NCBI GenBank assembly: GCA_017506865.1
Contig: JAFCMP010000457.1
Location: 372,001-436,000, forward strand
Direction: 5' to 3'
Source of the DNA: Tribonema minus
Lineage: Eukaryota > Sar > Xanthophyceae > Tribonematales > Tribonemataceae
DNA length: 64,000 nt
Shown here piece after piece: positions 45,549-54,635 of the stretch. The translations under genes were made by a program, and so were the position numbers. The notes under the pieces were generated by a model that did not search any database, was not told the origin of the DNA, and saw only the letters and a program-made list of their open reading frames with translations. Positions within the stretch are counted from its first letter, which is position 1, and each line of letters starts with the position of its first letter.

Positions 45549-46518
45549 CCTGAAGCGCCCCAATCAGAGTGCGCTTGCAGATGCCGTCGCTACCGAGCTT
45601 GCAGATAAGGTGGAGGCGGACCTGCAACAGCTGCCGCAGGGCACGCAACGCACGCAAGCACTTGCTCGATTCCGGTCGCAGCGCCACATGCACTCGATCG
45701 GCATGGCATTCCTCAACGAGCCCATGTACTCCACAACGGCTTCGTTCGATGGCCTATCCTGGCAGCTGGCCGTCAAACGCGCCATCGGAGTAGAGGAGCA
45801 GACGGCAGGCTGCAAGCTGTGCGGGAAGTCGCCGGGCGGCACCCTGCATGCACGGCTGTGTCAAGCGCCACGCGTCAAGGCGCACGACACCATTGTCCAC
45901 AATAGCGTCAAGAGGGCCACGCAGCGCCTCCTGCGGCAATACCTCAAAACGGGACTGGTGGACGAGGACTACACGCCGTTTCTGGGGTCCGCCGGGCCGC
46001 CGGGGAGTCGCAGGATGGACATCGTGCTGCCTGCCGACGCCTTCCCGGTGACCGGCTACGACGACCCGACACGCCACCTACCGCTCATGGTGGACGTTAC
46101 CTGCTTCGAGGCACAGGTGGCGTCGCGGGCGGCGAAGACTGCAGCAGACCCCGAGCGATGCTGCCGCGACCAAGAGGCCGCCAAGACTACCCACTATTCT
46201 GGCCATTATGATCAGAATTGCTACAAACTTGCCACATTGGCAATAGGGTCATTTGGCAGCATCGGGGAGCAGGGGCGGAAGCTGCTGGAGGCTGTGGCGA
46301 CGGAGTATGCCAGCAGGATGTCAGTGCCCGGAGGAGCGCGCCCTAAAGCTCTCAAGGGCATCGCCCTGGCGCGCTTACGCTCGGCACTGTCGGCAGCGCT
46401 CCACATGGCGTACTCTGGCCGTGTCATGACACACATGGCAGAATCCAGGGGGGGGGGGCACATGGAGGAGGATGTAGGGGAGGACCCCGAGATGCCATTT
46501 GGCGGCGGCGGCGTTTGA
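45490..46518 (+). CDS. Restriction-enzyme-like endonuclease domain (ORF 2 of the RT element)
   Basis: This frame is +1 relative to the RT frame and overlaps its last 59 bases. It carries a zinc-knuckle-like CKLCGKSPGGTLHARLC (C-x2-C-x8-H-x3-C), then KAHDTIVHNSVKRA, the metal-binding pair RMDIVLP (46012-46032) and HLPLMVDVTC (about 46084-46104), and a helical tail. Zinc knuckle, then PDxVL-like and DVT motifs, is the arrangement of the PD-(D/E)xK endonuclease that nicks target DNA in R2-like non-LTR elements; Met replaces the usual Pro in the first motif. It may be expressed by frameshifting, or the copy may carry a frameshift mutation in or after the GCN tract. Confidence 0.75.
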   Translation: MVALVRMLLAYLTPVQLQCSLKRPNQSALADAVATELADKVEADLQQLPQGTQRTQALARFRSQRHMHSIGMAFLNEPMYSTTASFDGLSWQLAVKRAIGVEEQTAGCKLCGKSPGGTLHARLCQAPRVKAHDTIVHNSVKRATQRLLRQYLKTGLVDEDYTPFLGSAGPPGSRRMDIVLPADAFPVTGYDDPTRHLPLMVDVTCFEAQVASRAAKTAADPERCCRDQEAAKTTHYSGHYDQNCYKLATLAIGSFGSIGEQGRKLLEAVATEYASRMSVPGGARPKALKGIALARLRSALSAALHMAYSGRVMTHMAESRGGGHMEEDVGEDPEMPFGGGGV

Positions 46519-46577
46519 GTGGTTGTCGTTGCGACACTTTCAGACTGTCATACGACATGTAGATTCCTTACAGCTAG

Positions 46578-46630
46578 ATGCCAATCATCTGGGCTTTTTT
46601 GCGCCCTGAGCGAGAATTAATAAAAAGTAC
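46578..46630 (-). repeat. Right 53-bp terminal inverted repeat of the RT element
   Basis: Ends in TTAATAAAAAGTAC and contains an AATAAA-like polyadenylation string. The same segment ends the truncated relative at 62086, so it marks the true 3' terminus. Confidence 0.8.
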
Positions 46631-46685
46631 TCATCGCGTATGACTACCGTCCCAGAATTTATGTACGAGTACTCGTACTGTACCA

Positions 46686-48914
46686 AAAAATGCACGAACC
46701 CGAGTACTCTATCAATACCTGTGCACGAGTGCTCTACAATACGAGTGTTTCGACCAGTAAAACGACTTCTTCTTCGCTTTACTTGATTTCTGTGAGGTTT
46801 TGGTTCTGAGATTGACGTCCGCGCGTGTGCCGCGGCATCGCATTTATTAATGTGACGTTGATGGTCTTGGCTCCCTCAAAGGTGGTTGCTGGTTGAGCAC
46901 GGCAGCGTGCTGTCGCCATGCACAAGGTATGTGGGTCTGTGCTCAGCTGTGCCTCAGCGTTGATGCGGATTTTCTCTGCCTTGGCTTATTGGCGCCTTGG
47001 CCCTCGACACGTGTGTGCATAGTCCCCATGGATAATCCTATCGGCCAGCTCATGTTCCACAAACAAATGACACAGTGCTGCTGCCGCCACTCTTGTTTCC
47101 GGATCGCGGAGAGGATGTTGTGAATTAAGTCAGGAGCCTGGCATGCTCATTGCCACCCATCCATGCGGCACCTTACGATGCAGACCAGGCGCTTGCTGTT
47201 AGTGGAGCTGTTGCCCTGTGCGAGTACTGGCGGGCGAGAATTCGGAGGCCTGTGTGCGCGACCCGACGGATCAGCATGTGGAGGCGTTCAGGGTGTCGGG
47301 CAAATGTACCGCACGTGGGGCGCTCCTTGTCCTCAACGAGCAGAAGGAGGCGGCCCGCCGCACGCCAACTGTGGCCTGCACGCCATCCATGTGGCTCGCT
47401 ACTGCGTACAGAGATGAGTGGTGGCCCGGAGGGGCACACGCGCATCTTCGACGTTGAAGTGAGCCGAGGGCAAGGAGCAGTGCAAAACTCACATGGGCTC
47501 CTGCTGAAACCTCTCCTGCATGTGTAGCCTGAGGCTGTATGTCTGCTTTTAGCCTGCAGCAGGTGTCAGCCCCAATGTCGCCAACACGACGTCCTTAGTA
47601 ATACAGATTTGCTTGACGGTCAATTGAGTGCATTGTGCTCAGCACTGACCCTGTGCATTGCATATTTGTTGCATCGCACTGCCCGTATGTTGACCGCAAG
47701 GTCCCAGGACAACTGCATTGAGCTGGAGGTCTGGTAAGCTCAGAAGTTGCTGAAAATTGGTCATTGACTCAGTTCCATGTTTTCAAACGCGCAGAGTGCT
47801 TTCGAATCAAGTGCGGTTTATTTGGTGTTTCATTTGGCAGGGGAAGGGGTACAATGACTGTCTAAATCGCGAGTCAAATGGAGCAGGTTTTGACCAATGT
47901 GTATGAGTCACTGTAATGTAAAACTCCCGAAGCACAGTGTATGCAGCACTCAACTGAGATATGATTATGGCAGGTTGGCTTGTAAGATAGCAGTATGTTC
48001 AGTCACTAAGGAGCTGACAGTTTCCAAAGTATCACTTAAAGGTAGCAGTTGCCTCTGGCCTGACCGTGGAGCATTCAGCAGTTGTGCCTGCACATTTACA
48101 TGAAACGGTATGCACACCTAATCAGGAGGCTGCGTGAAGCGCCGCCTGTCACACGCCAATGTGTGCGTGATCTGCTACAGTACACAAGGTATGCGCATAT
48201 TGTGATGCACCGCAGTCATGACTGGCATTGCAACACACAGAGCAGCAGCAGCGTCAGAGCTCTCGCACCACATTTACCATTAGTGAGGAAGTAAGTGGTG
48301 CGTGAGTGCAGATCCATGACGCTAGCTAGCGCAACTGGACTTAAGCACTGCAGCATCATACGGTGGGTGCACTTTGGCTGTGGCACTTGGGACACCTATG
48401 GCGCATCATGCTGTCAGCATCGCTGTGAGGGGTCGAAGGCGTGCATCTGCAGGCACTCCATCAGGCAGAGCCCCTTCTGGGTGCAGCAGGACCTGTGGCC
48501 GCACTCGCACTTCCCGCTCATCGATGCAGATTACATCTTGCCCCTCTCGTTGCTTGCTGGAAAGCTGCTGCCCAAATGCGCAACATTTTGCAATGGTGGC
48601 ATGATCATTTGTGAACAGCAATGCCTGACCACGATAGCCTGATGCCGAGCTGTTGTTGCAGAAAGCCTGCATGAAAAATAGCAACGCAGAACAGATACCA
48701 GCAGTGCCACTTAGCTATCTGGACTATCAGTTGTACACGTACATGTGCATGCGGTCAACTTGATTTGCGACAAAGCCCTGTGCTCATGACGTGATCTTGA
48801 TGTATCTGTGGCATGAAGTAATGCATGTCTCATGCGCTATTGTACTAATCACTCCGGCACTCAAGTGACATCTGAAGAAATTGCAGGGAGAAAATCACAA
48901 CATGCAAGATAGTA
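46686..48914. other. Region between the two retroelements, no assignable gene
   Basis: Contains GAGTAC-rich flanking sequence to about 46760, a possible short exon start (ATGCACAAG before GTATGT near 46918), open frames at 47150-47460 ending in a foldback B fragment (47371-47410), and an open frame on both strands at 48374-48684. The minus-strand reading (GYRGQALLFTNDHATIAK, KQREGQDVICIDEREVRV) looks the most protein-like but has no known relative. Confidence 0.4.
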
Positions 48915-48918
48915 CTTT

Positions 48919-49237
48919 TGACACGGTTTGATATATGTACCCTGCACAAATGAATCACCTCGCAGTATATGATGAGCAGCCTCTAATATCCGGTCATACT
49001 CAAGAGTTCAGAATGCAGCATTTAGAAATGACTTAAGGTCCCAAAGGGAGCAAGTTCAAGACCTCCTCTTAGGGTTTGAACTTGTGGCCTGGGGAGTTTC
49101 AGTTACTCTGAGCACAGCAGTACTGGGAACCTTGGAGACTGAGAGACAAGCACGGAAGCTGGCCCTGATACTAGCCCAACACACCAAATGGCTCCCCTAA
49201 GTAAGCACAGTCTCAACTATAACCACCACACGTCACA
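48919..49237 (+). repeat. 5' LTR, 319 bp
   Basis: Starts TGACACGGTTTGATATATGT and ends ACCACACGTCACA. It differs from the 3' LTR at six positions by eye, five of them transitions, so the insertion is fairly young but not new. Confidence 0.95.
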
Positions 49238-49238
49238 A

Positions 49239-49256
49239 TGGCAAACCAAGAGCAGT
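49239..49256 (+). other. Putative tRNA primer-binding site
   Basis: TGGCAAACCAAGAGCAGT starts one base after the 5' LTR; the initial TGG would pair with a tRNA CCA end. Which tRNA is used cannot be told from sequence alone. Confidence 0.45.
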
Positions 49257-50081
49257 CCTTACCCAACCTCGCGCTTCGCGAGCGGACCCGAGACGCACCT
49301 ACATGCATAGCGCACGCACGGCACACGCGAATCGCGTGGTCGTGTGGGCATTCGTCTTCATTTATATTATCCTCGCCTATACACACTACGCGCACCTCGC
49401 ATCATCGCTCTAGTTACCCTCACTCCAATTTATTTCGCGTCAGTTATTCGTTCGTCCACAAGTAGACACGCGCGTGATGCGGACGCGCTAGCCGCGTTGC
49501 CATTCGTTCTCACTAAACAAGAGAGAGAGAGAGCGAGAGAGAGAGAGCAGACGCGGAGGATCTGTAGCGAACGGGACGTACTCCGTCGCCACACGATTTT
49601 TCTGGCCCCGCAACCAGCCATTGCGCCGGTCAGACACTTTGCAGCTGTGCTTTAGCTGCGAGAGAGCACGCCCTCGCTCGGGTGTCCGCGTCCATGCGCA
49701 GCTGCGGTTCACACACCCGCGCCGCTGCGCGTGGCGTCCATCGTTAGTGCTGTGCTAAAGAGATGATAAGTCTGAGTGTCAATACTTCTTGGCACGAGCA
49801 GGGTTTACGTTGGCGACAGATAATGCCCCCCTACTTTGTTTCTCAGCACCTTAAATGGTGTAATCGACCTGTTGCAACAGGACGTCTTGCAAGATGATGT
49901 CGGCATCTGCTCGTGCTGCCACGGTCCAGAGCGGCAGAGAAGTGTGTGCAGGCTATGAATGCGGGAGAGCATGTCATGATGCACGGCGAGAGAGATGAGG
50001 GAGAAGAGAGAACCACACGGCTAGACAGCAGCACTAACAATTGACGTTAAACAGAGATTGCATATTGCTTTGTGCAACAAC
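49257..50081 (+). other. Long 5' leader of the LTR element
   Basis: About 800 bases separate the primer-binding site from the first in-frame ATG of ORF 1. It contains a GA microsatellite (49511-49548) and short open frames without family resemblance; it would hold packaging signals, but none can be identified. Confidence 0.55.
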
Positions 50082-53000
50082 ATGATGTTTGCCAATACAA
50101 TGAAATGCAAGCGTGACCGGGGCTGCTCGACGGTGGCGTGGAGTGGAACCCACCGGGGCAGGACCTTGACGTCCGGTCATGTGAGAGACAGACCAGCACT
50201 ACGTGAAGGTGCTGGTTGTCAGAGAGTGCTGTTCCATGCTGGCATATGCATGGACGCTAGAGCACAGCGATTTCACACGATCACATTGATGTTGAAGTTC
50301 AAGTGTCTCACGGGATTCCCGTGCCCATGTGCAGACACTGACTCCCAAAGGAAAAGGAAGGGAGGTGGTGGTCCGGCTAGGCCCGCCGCAGCGAGAAAGC
50401 AGAAGACAGTGCCTGCTGACGCCCTGCAGGCGTTGAACGATGACACAATGAGCGAAGACGAGGGGAGGTCGTCTGCTCCTCCAACCCCTCCTCGCGAGAC
50501 TGATGAGGTAGAGGAGGAGTTTGAAGGCAACAAGAGCCCTCAAGAGAACCTGAACGAGCCCGAACCCGAGACAGAGAAGCACAGCGAAGGCGAAAGCTCT
50601 GGTGAGACCGAACCGCAGCTTACCGCCGCGCACGTAAAGTACAATGCGCTGGTCGCTCTGGTGGCTAGCACGCGCGACGGCATCATCAATCGCCAACAGC
50701 GCAAGCAAGAGGAGGAGGCGTGTCAGCGCGAGCTCGTGAAGCAGCTCGCAGCTGACCACGAGACGGAGCGGAGGCTGTTGCGGCTCGCGAAGCCGGACAC
50801 GTCCGAGCGCGTCGCGTGTCAGGCTAACCTTACCGCGCTGACGCATGACAGCGTGTTGGCGGAGGGCGCTTTAAAGCAGGCTAGCGTTGACTTGCATGCC
50901 TTGTCGATGCGGGCTGATGCAATCTCCACTGCGTCACGAGAGATCAATACCATTTTTGACATGGATGTCTCTGACTCAGAGAAGATGCGCAGACTCGAAC
51001 AGTATGCGAATGGCAAGTTGAAGGAGCACTTACGTGAGGGGCGCATGGTCTTTGCGCCGGGTCCGCTGTCGCTGGGCAGCACTGCCCCCACCACCGAGGA
51101 TACCACTGTTGGATCTAAGGTCGGTAGCGACAGTGAGGACTCGGGCAAGGCCGCGCCAAAGAAGAAAGCCATAGCCAATGGGGGGAGTGACCAGTCGGGG
51201 CACAGGGATCTGACGTTGTCAAAGATCGCCAGTGTTGCCGGACTGTCATCCACCCCAGGCATGTGCTCCGTGCAGCTCGATGCCCTTGTAAGTGAGGTCG
51301 CCGAGTTCGACGACAAGGGCCAGCGTTTCGCCCTGAAGTCGGCCATCCGCGGCTCGAGGGACAAGACACTGATCAACACCGTGAACTTCCTCACGCGCAT
51401 GTCGAACGGGAGGATCACCACGTACGGCCAGCTCCCGTTCGCCGAGCAGGTCGCTGCGATCAAGGATCACTTCGACTCAGACATCGCGCGCGAGTCGGCA
51501 CACAACGACATCAACCACGCCGTTCGCCTTCCCCACGAGACCCCGCAGAAGCTGGCACTGCGCGTGCGCAGGCTCTGCACGGCGACGGGCACGGAGGTTG
51601 AGGGAGAAGCGGAGAAGATGCACTTCCTGCGGCTGCTCACCAGCCAGGAGCGTGGGCAGCTGACCTTTCGCTTTGGTCAGGGGTGGCGCAGACGGTCGAT
51701 TCAGCAGCTATCGACGGCAGCTAGCGTTGAATGGGCGCCGGCAGCACCGGCGGGCCCGAGGGCCCGCGCGGGCGCCAAGTCCGCTGCAGCCAGCGGCGCC
51801 ATGAGCGATGCTTCTGAGGCGTCCCTCTCAGACGAGGAGCAGGAGGGCGGGAGTGCGAGCGCCGGGGGCAAGTCCCTTGCCGCGCGCGAGATGAAAGTGG
51901 CCGCGAGGGAGCGTAGGGTGGCCAAGCAGGCGGCCAAGCTTGAGGCCAAGGAGAAGACCTCCACCGCGGCAGCCACCATTGCTGCCGCTGCAGTCATGGC
52001 CGCGGCGCCGCCCCGGCCGGCGATGCCGCCGCCGTATGCGCGCCCGCAGCGCCCGGACTGGCAATGCTACCAATGCCGTCGGATGTTCCCTGGCACTGTG
52101 ATGCCGCACGTGCACAAGGCCAGCCAGGCCTGCCTTGACGCTTGCGCGGCGGCGCAGGCCAACTCGAAGCCCACTGCGCCGTCAGGCTCGTACTATGGCC
52201 CTGGGGCAGCGCAGCACCGCAACGGTGGGGCGCCGTCGCATCGCGGCCCGCCAGCGCTGCCAGCACGCGCGCCCGCGCCGGCGCCGCCGGCGGCAGCCGC
52301 TGCTGCCGCACCCACGGGCGGGTCTGACGAGAAGAGTTTTTCTGCGTTCATAGAGTACAGGCGCTGGTTGGACCAGCAAGGTGAGCCTGCGTCTGTCGCG
52401 CGCACTCTGGCTAGTCCCCCTTCGGGTGGCGGCACCAGTCGTGTGAGCGCCGAAGCAGAGCTGAATATTGCCTTGGCAAGTGAGAACGTGCAAGCCGCTG
52501 TTGCCACTGCGTCGAGCCCCGCCGCGCAGAGGCACGCACGCAATGAGCAGCTATTGCACGCTATGCTAGCACCATCGCCGCTGAGCTCTGCCACTAGATT
52601 GGCACCCTCAGTGGGCGACAGCGTTGAACTAAGCGAGGCAACGCATGATGAGATGAGCACTGATGAAAACCTTGAGCTGAGTGATGCAACACGTGATGAC
52701 GCAAGGCATTTTGCTGCTTGCGCTGTTGCCGCGGCACAGGCTCCGGACCTTAGCGCGCCTGTCAGCGGCGCTGGGCCAGAGGCGGCACGGCGCGTAGCGC
52801 ATGCATCCATATGCTGCGGCATCGGTGGCTGGGACGAGGGATTGAGACAGGCAAGTTTGGCGGGCCTTGCGGTGGACACTAGACTTGCAGTCGACAAGTG
52901 TCCCCGTGTGTGTGAGGCCTACCATGAACTTCACCCTGCTACTGTGAAAGTGATGAACGCGAGTTTGAGTGATGATGCAGTCACCAAGGCACTGGTGGAA

Positions 53001-54635
53001 CTGGATCCTGACTTGACCACGATGTCCCCCCCGTGTACAGATTACGCGAACGGGTTGGGTGTCGAGGGAGAGGCAGCTCAAGTGACGGTGCACGCGGCAA
53101 AGCTGATCGTGAGGGCGAAGCTGCGCTGCTGCGTGCTGGAGAACGTTGTGGCCATGCTGAGCTCCAAGGCGTGGGCGCAGGCGGAGGCAGTGCTGCTGGC
53201 GCACGGCTACAGTCTGTACGTCTGCAAGCTGAAAGGCTCAGACTATAGCATAGCATGCCATAGGAGGCGGGTGTACAGTCTCGTTGTCCGGGCAGGGTCG
53301 GGGGTTGCCCCTGCCATGGAGCGGTTTGGTGCACTGCTAAATGCAATACGGTTCGCTTCACTACCTACCTCCGTGCGTCGCGTCCTGTGTTGCCCTGAGC
53401 GCTGTTTCTTTTGGAAATCGCGTGTTAAAGGTGCTAAGAGCGTGTATGATGCCAATGACTGCATGCCAAGCCCTGTTAGACGGAATCCAGGGGAACCCCC
53501 TGTTGATCCTTCTCAATACGTGCCTGATGCGCAGCATGATGCTGGTCAAGTGCATGAAGCCCGTGTGCTATCATTGCGCGAAATGGCGGTCTTGCTCACG
53601 TTTACACGTGACCTACCAACCAAGGCCACCGCAAAAGAGATGAAGTTGTGGCTTATGAATTTGGTCATGCCCCGCATGGTGTTTCACATTGCAGTAGCGC
53701 TTTTGGGCTCTGGCGTATTTGATCTCCCAGCAGGTGCCCCCTTTTCCAGGGGTACCCGCGTGGACCACGACCCCGATGCACCACCCCCAGAGTGGATGGT
53801 CTCGAGTCAGGGAATCAATATGCATGTGGCAGAGGATCCCAAAGAGCAGGAATGGGTGAAGGCAAGGATAGCTGCTGCCAATGCACCAGGTGACACGTGG
53901 CAGTATGCTGTCACGCCTGAGATGTTAAGCGAAGAAGGCTTGAACACGGGCCCATGGGCCGACTTGAGCCTTAATGATGAGGCAGAGGATGATGGCAACG
54001 AGTCAGACGAGTCAAGTGAGTCAGACTTGTCAATGAGTCAGACTACTGAAAGCTCCAATCCACCACCGTCAGAGGCAGCCTCACTACCAGAGAGCCCTGA
54101 TGGAGGTGAACACGAGTTTCAGGGAGCCCCTCATGAAGTGGCGCGCAGAGAAGGGCTAGGCAATCCACGCGTTACCGCGGTGGCTGCCATGTGTCACGAT
54201 AAGGCCAGGGACCCCCGCACCACTGTGGACCCGGCCTCTATCAGACCTGGCGAGCAAGTCGTACTTCCCACCGGGGAGCCCAGCAAGAAATGCTTTGGCC
54301 GGCTCATTGCACGAGTGCAACGGCGCAAGGTGTTCATTGAGCGCGACTTCGTGTCACTGCTTGACCCTGGGGCAGAGGCGAGCATGATGTCAAACACTGA
54401 GGCCACCAACCTCTCTGAGGGCGCGATCTGCGCGCTAGAGAAGGGGGATCATACAGTGATTGAACTAGCAGACAATCAGACGAGAGTGAAAATTCAGGGA
54501 ATGGTACACCTCACCCTAAGATTTGGTAACAAGCTGATGAGGCACAAGTTCTACGTTGTGAACCTGCCCATCACTACCATCTTGGGAAGTGATTTCTTTG
54601 GCCAGTACAAGACTCTGTTTAATACGGGGACTTGA
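50082..54635 (+). CDS. Gag - C5 DNA methyltransferase - aspartic protease polyprotein (ORF 1)
   Basis: Open for 1517 codons from the first ATG. Residues about 60-340 are charged and coiled-coil-like (acidic EVEEEFEGNKSPQEN, then a Lys/Glu helix). Residues about 390-555 resemble a capsid domain, with FLTRMSNGRITTYGQLPFAE and LPHETPQKLALRVRRL. A Lys/Glu helix follows, and a Cys/His cluster WQCYQCRRMFPG...HVHKASQAC near 660 may replace the usual zinc knuckle. Residues about 905-1210 are a cytosine-5 DNA methyltransferase (own entry). An acidic Ser-rich linker leads to a retropepsin-type protease: LLDPGAEASMM (catalytic Asp-Pro-Gly in place of Asp-Thr/Ser-Gly) and the flap-end motif TTILGSDFF near 1498. 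The frame stops at 54635; the downstream pol frame is -1. Confidence 0.9.
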   Translation: MMFANTMKCKRDRGCSTVAWSGTHRGRTLTSGHVRDRPALREGAGCQRVLFHAGICMDARAQRFHTITLMLKFKCLTGFPCPCADTDSQRKRKGGGGPARPAAARKQKTVPADALQALNDDTMSEDEGRSSAPPTPPRETDEVEEEFEGNKSPQENLNEPEPETEKHSEGESSGETEPQLTAAHVKYNALVALVASTRDGIINRQQRKQEEEACQRELVKQLAADHETERRLLRLAKPDTSERVACQANLTALTHDSVLAEGALKQASVDLHALSMRADAISTASREINTIFDMDVSDSEKMRRLEQYANGKLKEHLREGRMVFAPGPLSLGSTAPTTEDTTVGSKVGSDSEDSGKAAPKKKAIANGGSDQSGHRDLTLSKIASVAGLSSTPGMCSVQLDALVSEVAEFDDKGQRFALKSAIRGSRDKTLINTVNFLTRMSNGRITTYGQLPFAEQVAAIKDHFDSDIARESAHNDINHAVRLPHETPQKLALRVRRLCTATGTEVEGEAEKMHFLRLLTSQERGQLTFRFGQGWRRRSIQQLSTAASVEWAPAAPAGPRARAGAKSAAASGAMSDASEASLSDEEQEGGSASAGGKSLAAREMKVAARERRVAKQAAKLEAKEKTSTAAATIAAAAVMAAAPPRPAMPPPYARPQRPDWQCYQCRRMFPGTVMPHVHKASQACLDACAAAQANSKPTAPSGSYYGPGAAQHRNGGAPSHRGPPALPARAPAPAPPAAAAAAAPTGGSDEKSFSAFIEYRRWLDQQGEPASVARTLASPPSGGGTSRVSAEAELNIALASENVQAAVATASSPAAQRHARNEQLLHAMLAPSPLSSATRLAPSVGDSVELSEATHDEMSTDENLELSDATRDDARHFAACAVAAAQAPDLSAPVSGAGPEAARRVAHASICCGIGGWDEGLRQASLAGLAVDTRLAVDKCPRVCEAYHELHPATVKVMNASLSDDAVTKALVELDPDLTTMSPPCTDYANGLGVEGEAAQVTVHAAKLIVRAKLRCCVLENVVAMLSSKAWAQAEAVLLAHGYSLYVCKLKGSDYSIACHRRRVYSLVVRAGSGVAPAMERFGALLNAIRFASLPTSVRRVLCCPERCFFWKSRVKGAKSVYDANDCMPSPVRRNPGEPPVDPSQYVPDAQHDAGQVHEARVLSLREMAVLLTFTRDLPTKATAKEMKLWLMNLVMPRMVFHIAVALLGSGVFDLPAGAPFSRGTRVDHDPDAPPPEWMVSSQGINMHVAEDPKEQEWVKARIAAANAPGDTWQYAVTPEMLSEEGLNTGPWADLSLNDEAEDDGNESDESSESDLSMSQTTESSNPPPSEAASLPESPDGGEHEFQGAPHEVARREGLGNPRVTAVAAMCHDKARDPRTTVDPASIRPGEQVVLPTGEPSKKCFGRLIARVQRRKVFIERDFVSLLDPGAEASMMSNTEATNLSEGAICALEKGDHTVIELADNQTRVKIQGMVHLTLRFGNKLMRHKFYVVNLPITTILGSDFFGQYKTLFNTGT
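52796..53710 (+). other. Cytosine-5 DNA methyltransferase domain within ORF 1
   Basis: All major C5-methyltransferase motifs are in order. Motif I: SICCGIGGWDEG (52806-52841), binding S-adenosylmethionine. Motif II-like: AVDKCPRVCEAY. Motif IV: MSPPCTDYANG, with the catalytic Cys codon at 53034-53036. Motif VI: VLENVV (about 53132-53150). Motif VIII: HRRRVYSLVV, with the Arg pair kept but Gln replaced. Motif IX: LSLREMAVLLTF. Motif X: NLVMPRMVFHIAVALL. The spacer between motifs VIII and IX, where target recognition lies, is short (about 95 residues). Catalytic residues are intact, so an active enzyme is plausible. Domain order Gag-methyltransferase-protease suggests release by the element's own protease. 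Confidence 0.92.

Larger units (their letters stand above)
42309..46630 (+). mobile_element. RT/restriction-like-endonuclease retroelement bounded by 53-bp inverted repeats
   Basis: Bases 42309-42361 are the reverse complement of 46578-46630 apart from about two mismatches; the core is CTCAGGGCGCGAAAAAGCCC and its complement. Between them lies an RT domain, a long Ala-rich linker and a C-terminal restriction-enzyme-like endonuclease, in two overlapping frames. RLE-type non-LTR elements normally lack terminal inverted repeats, so the boundary structure is unusual. Outside the repeats, 24-bp near-identical direct repeats (42276-42299, 46662-46685; TGTACGAGTACTCGT core) occur on both sides. A 3'-end relative lies at 61905-62086. 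Confidence 0.75.

Noticed and set aside
42309-46630. DNA transposon because of terminal inverted repeats
   Set aside because: The coding content is RT plus restriction-like endonuclease, no transposase is seen, and the related copy is 5'-truncated as expected for reverse transcription.
42309-46630. DIRS-type element (which also has inverted termini)
   Set aside because: DIRS elements carry a tyrosine recombinase and RNase H; here the C-terminus has a zinc knuckle and PD-(D/E)xK-like motifs instead.
47150-47530. Gene ending near 47.5 kb
   Set aside because: Three frames stay open, the end lies in a foldback B fragment, and no motif or splice chain supports any of them.
52796-53710. Methyltransferase as part of a bacterial restriction-modification system or contamination
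   Set aside because: It lies in one open frame with Gag and protease, between perfect LTR borders, in an intron-rich eukaryotic window; no restriction enzyme is present.
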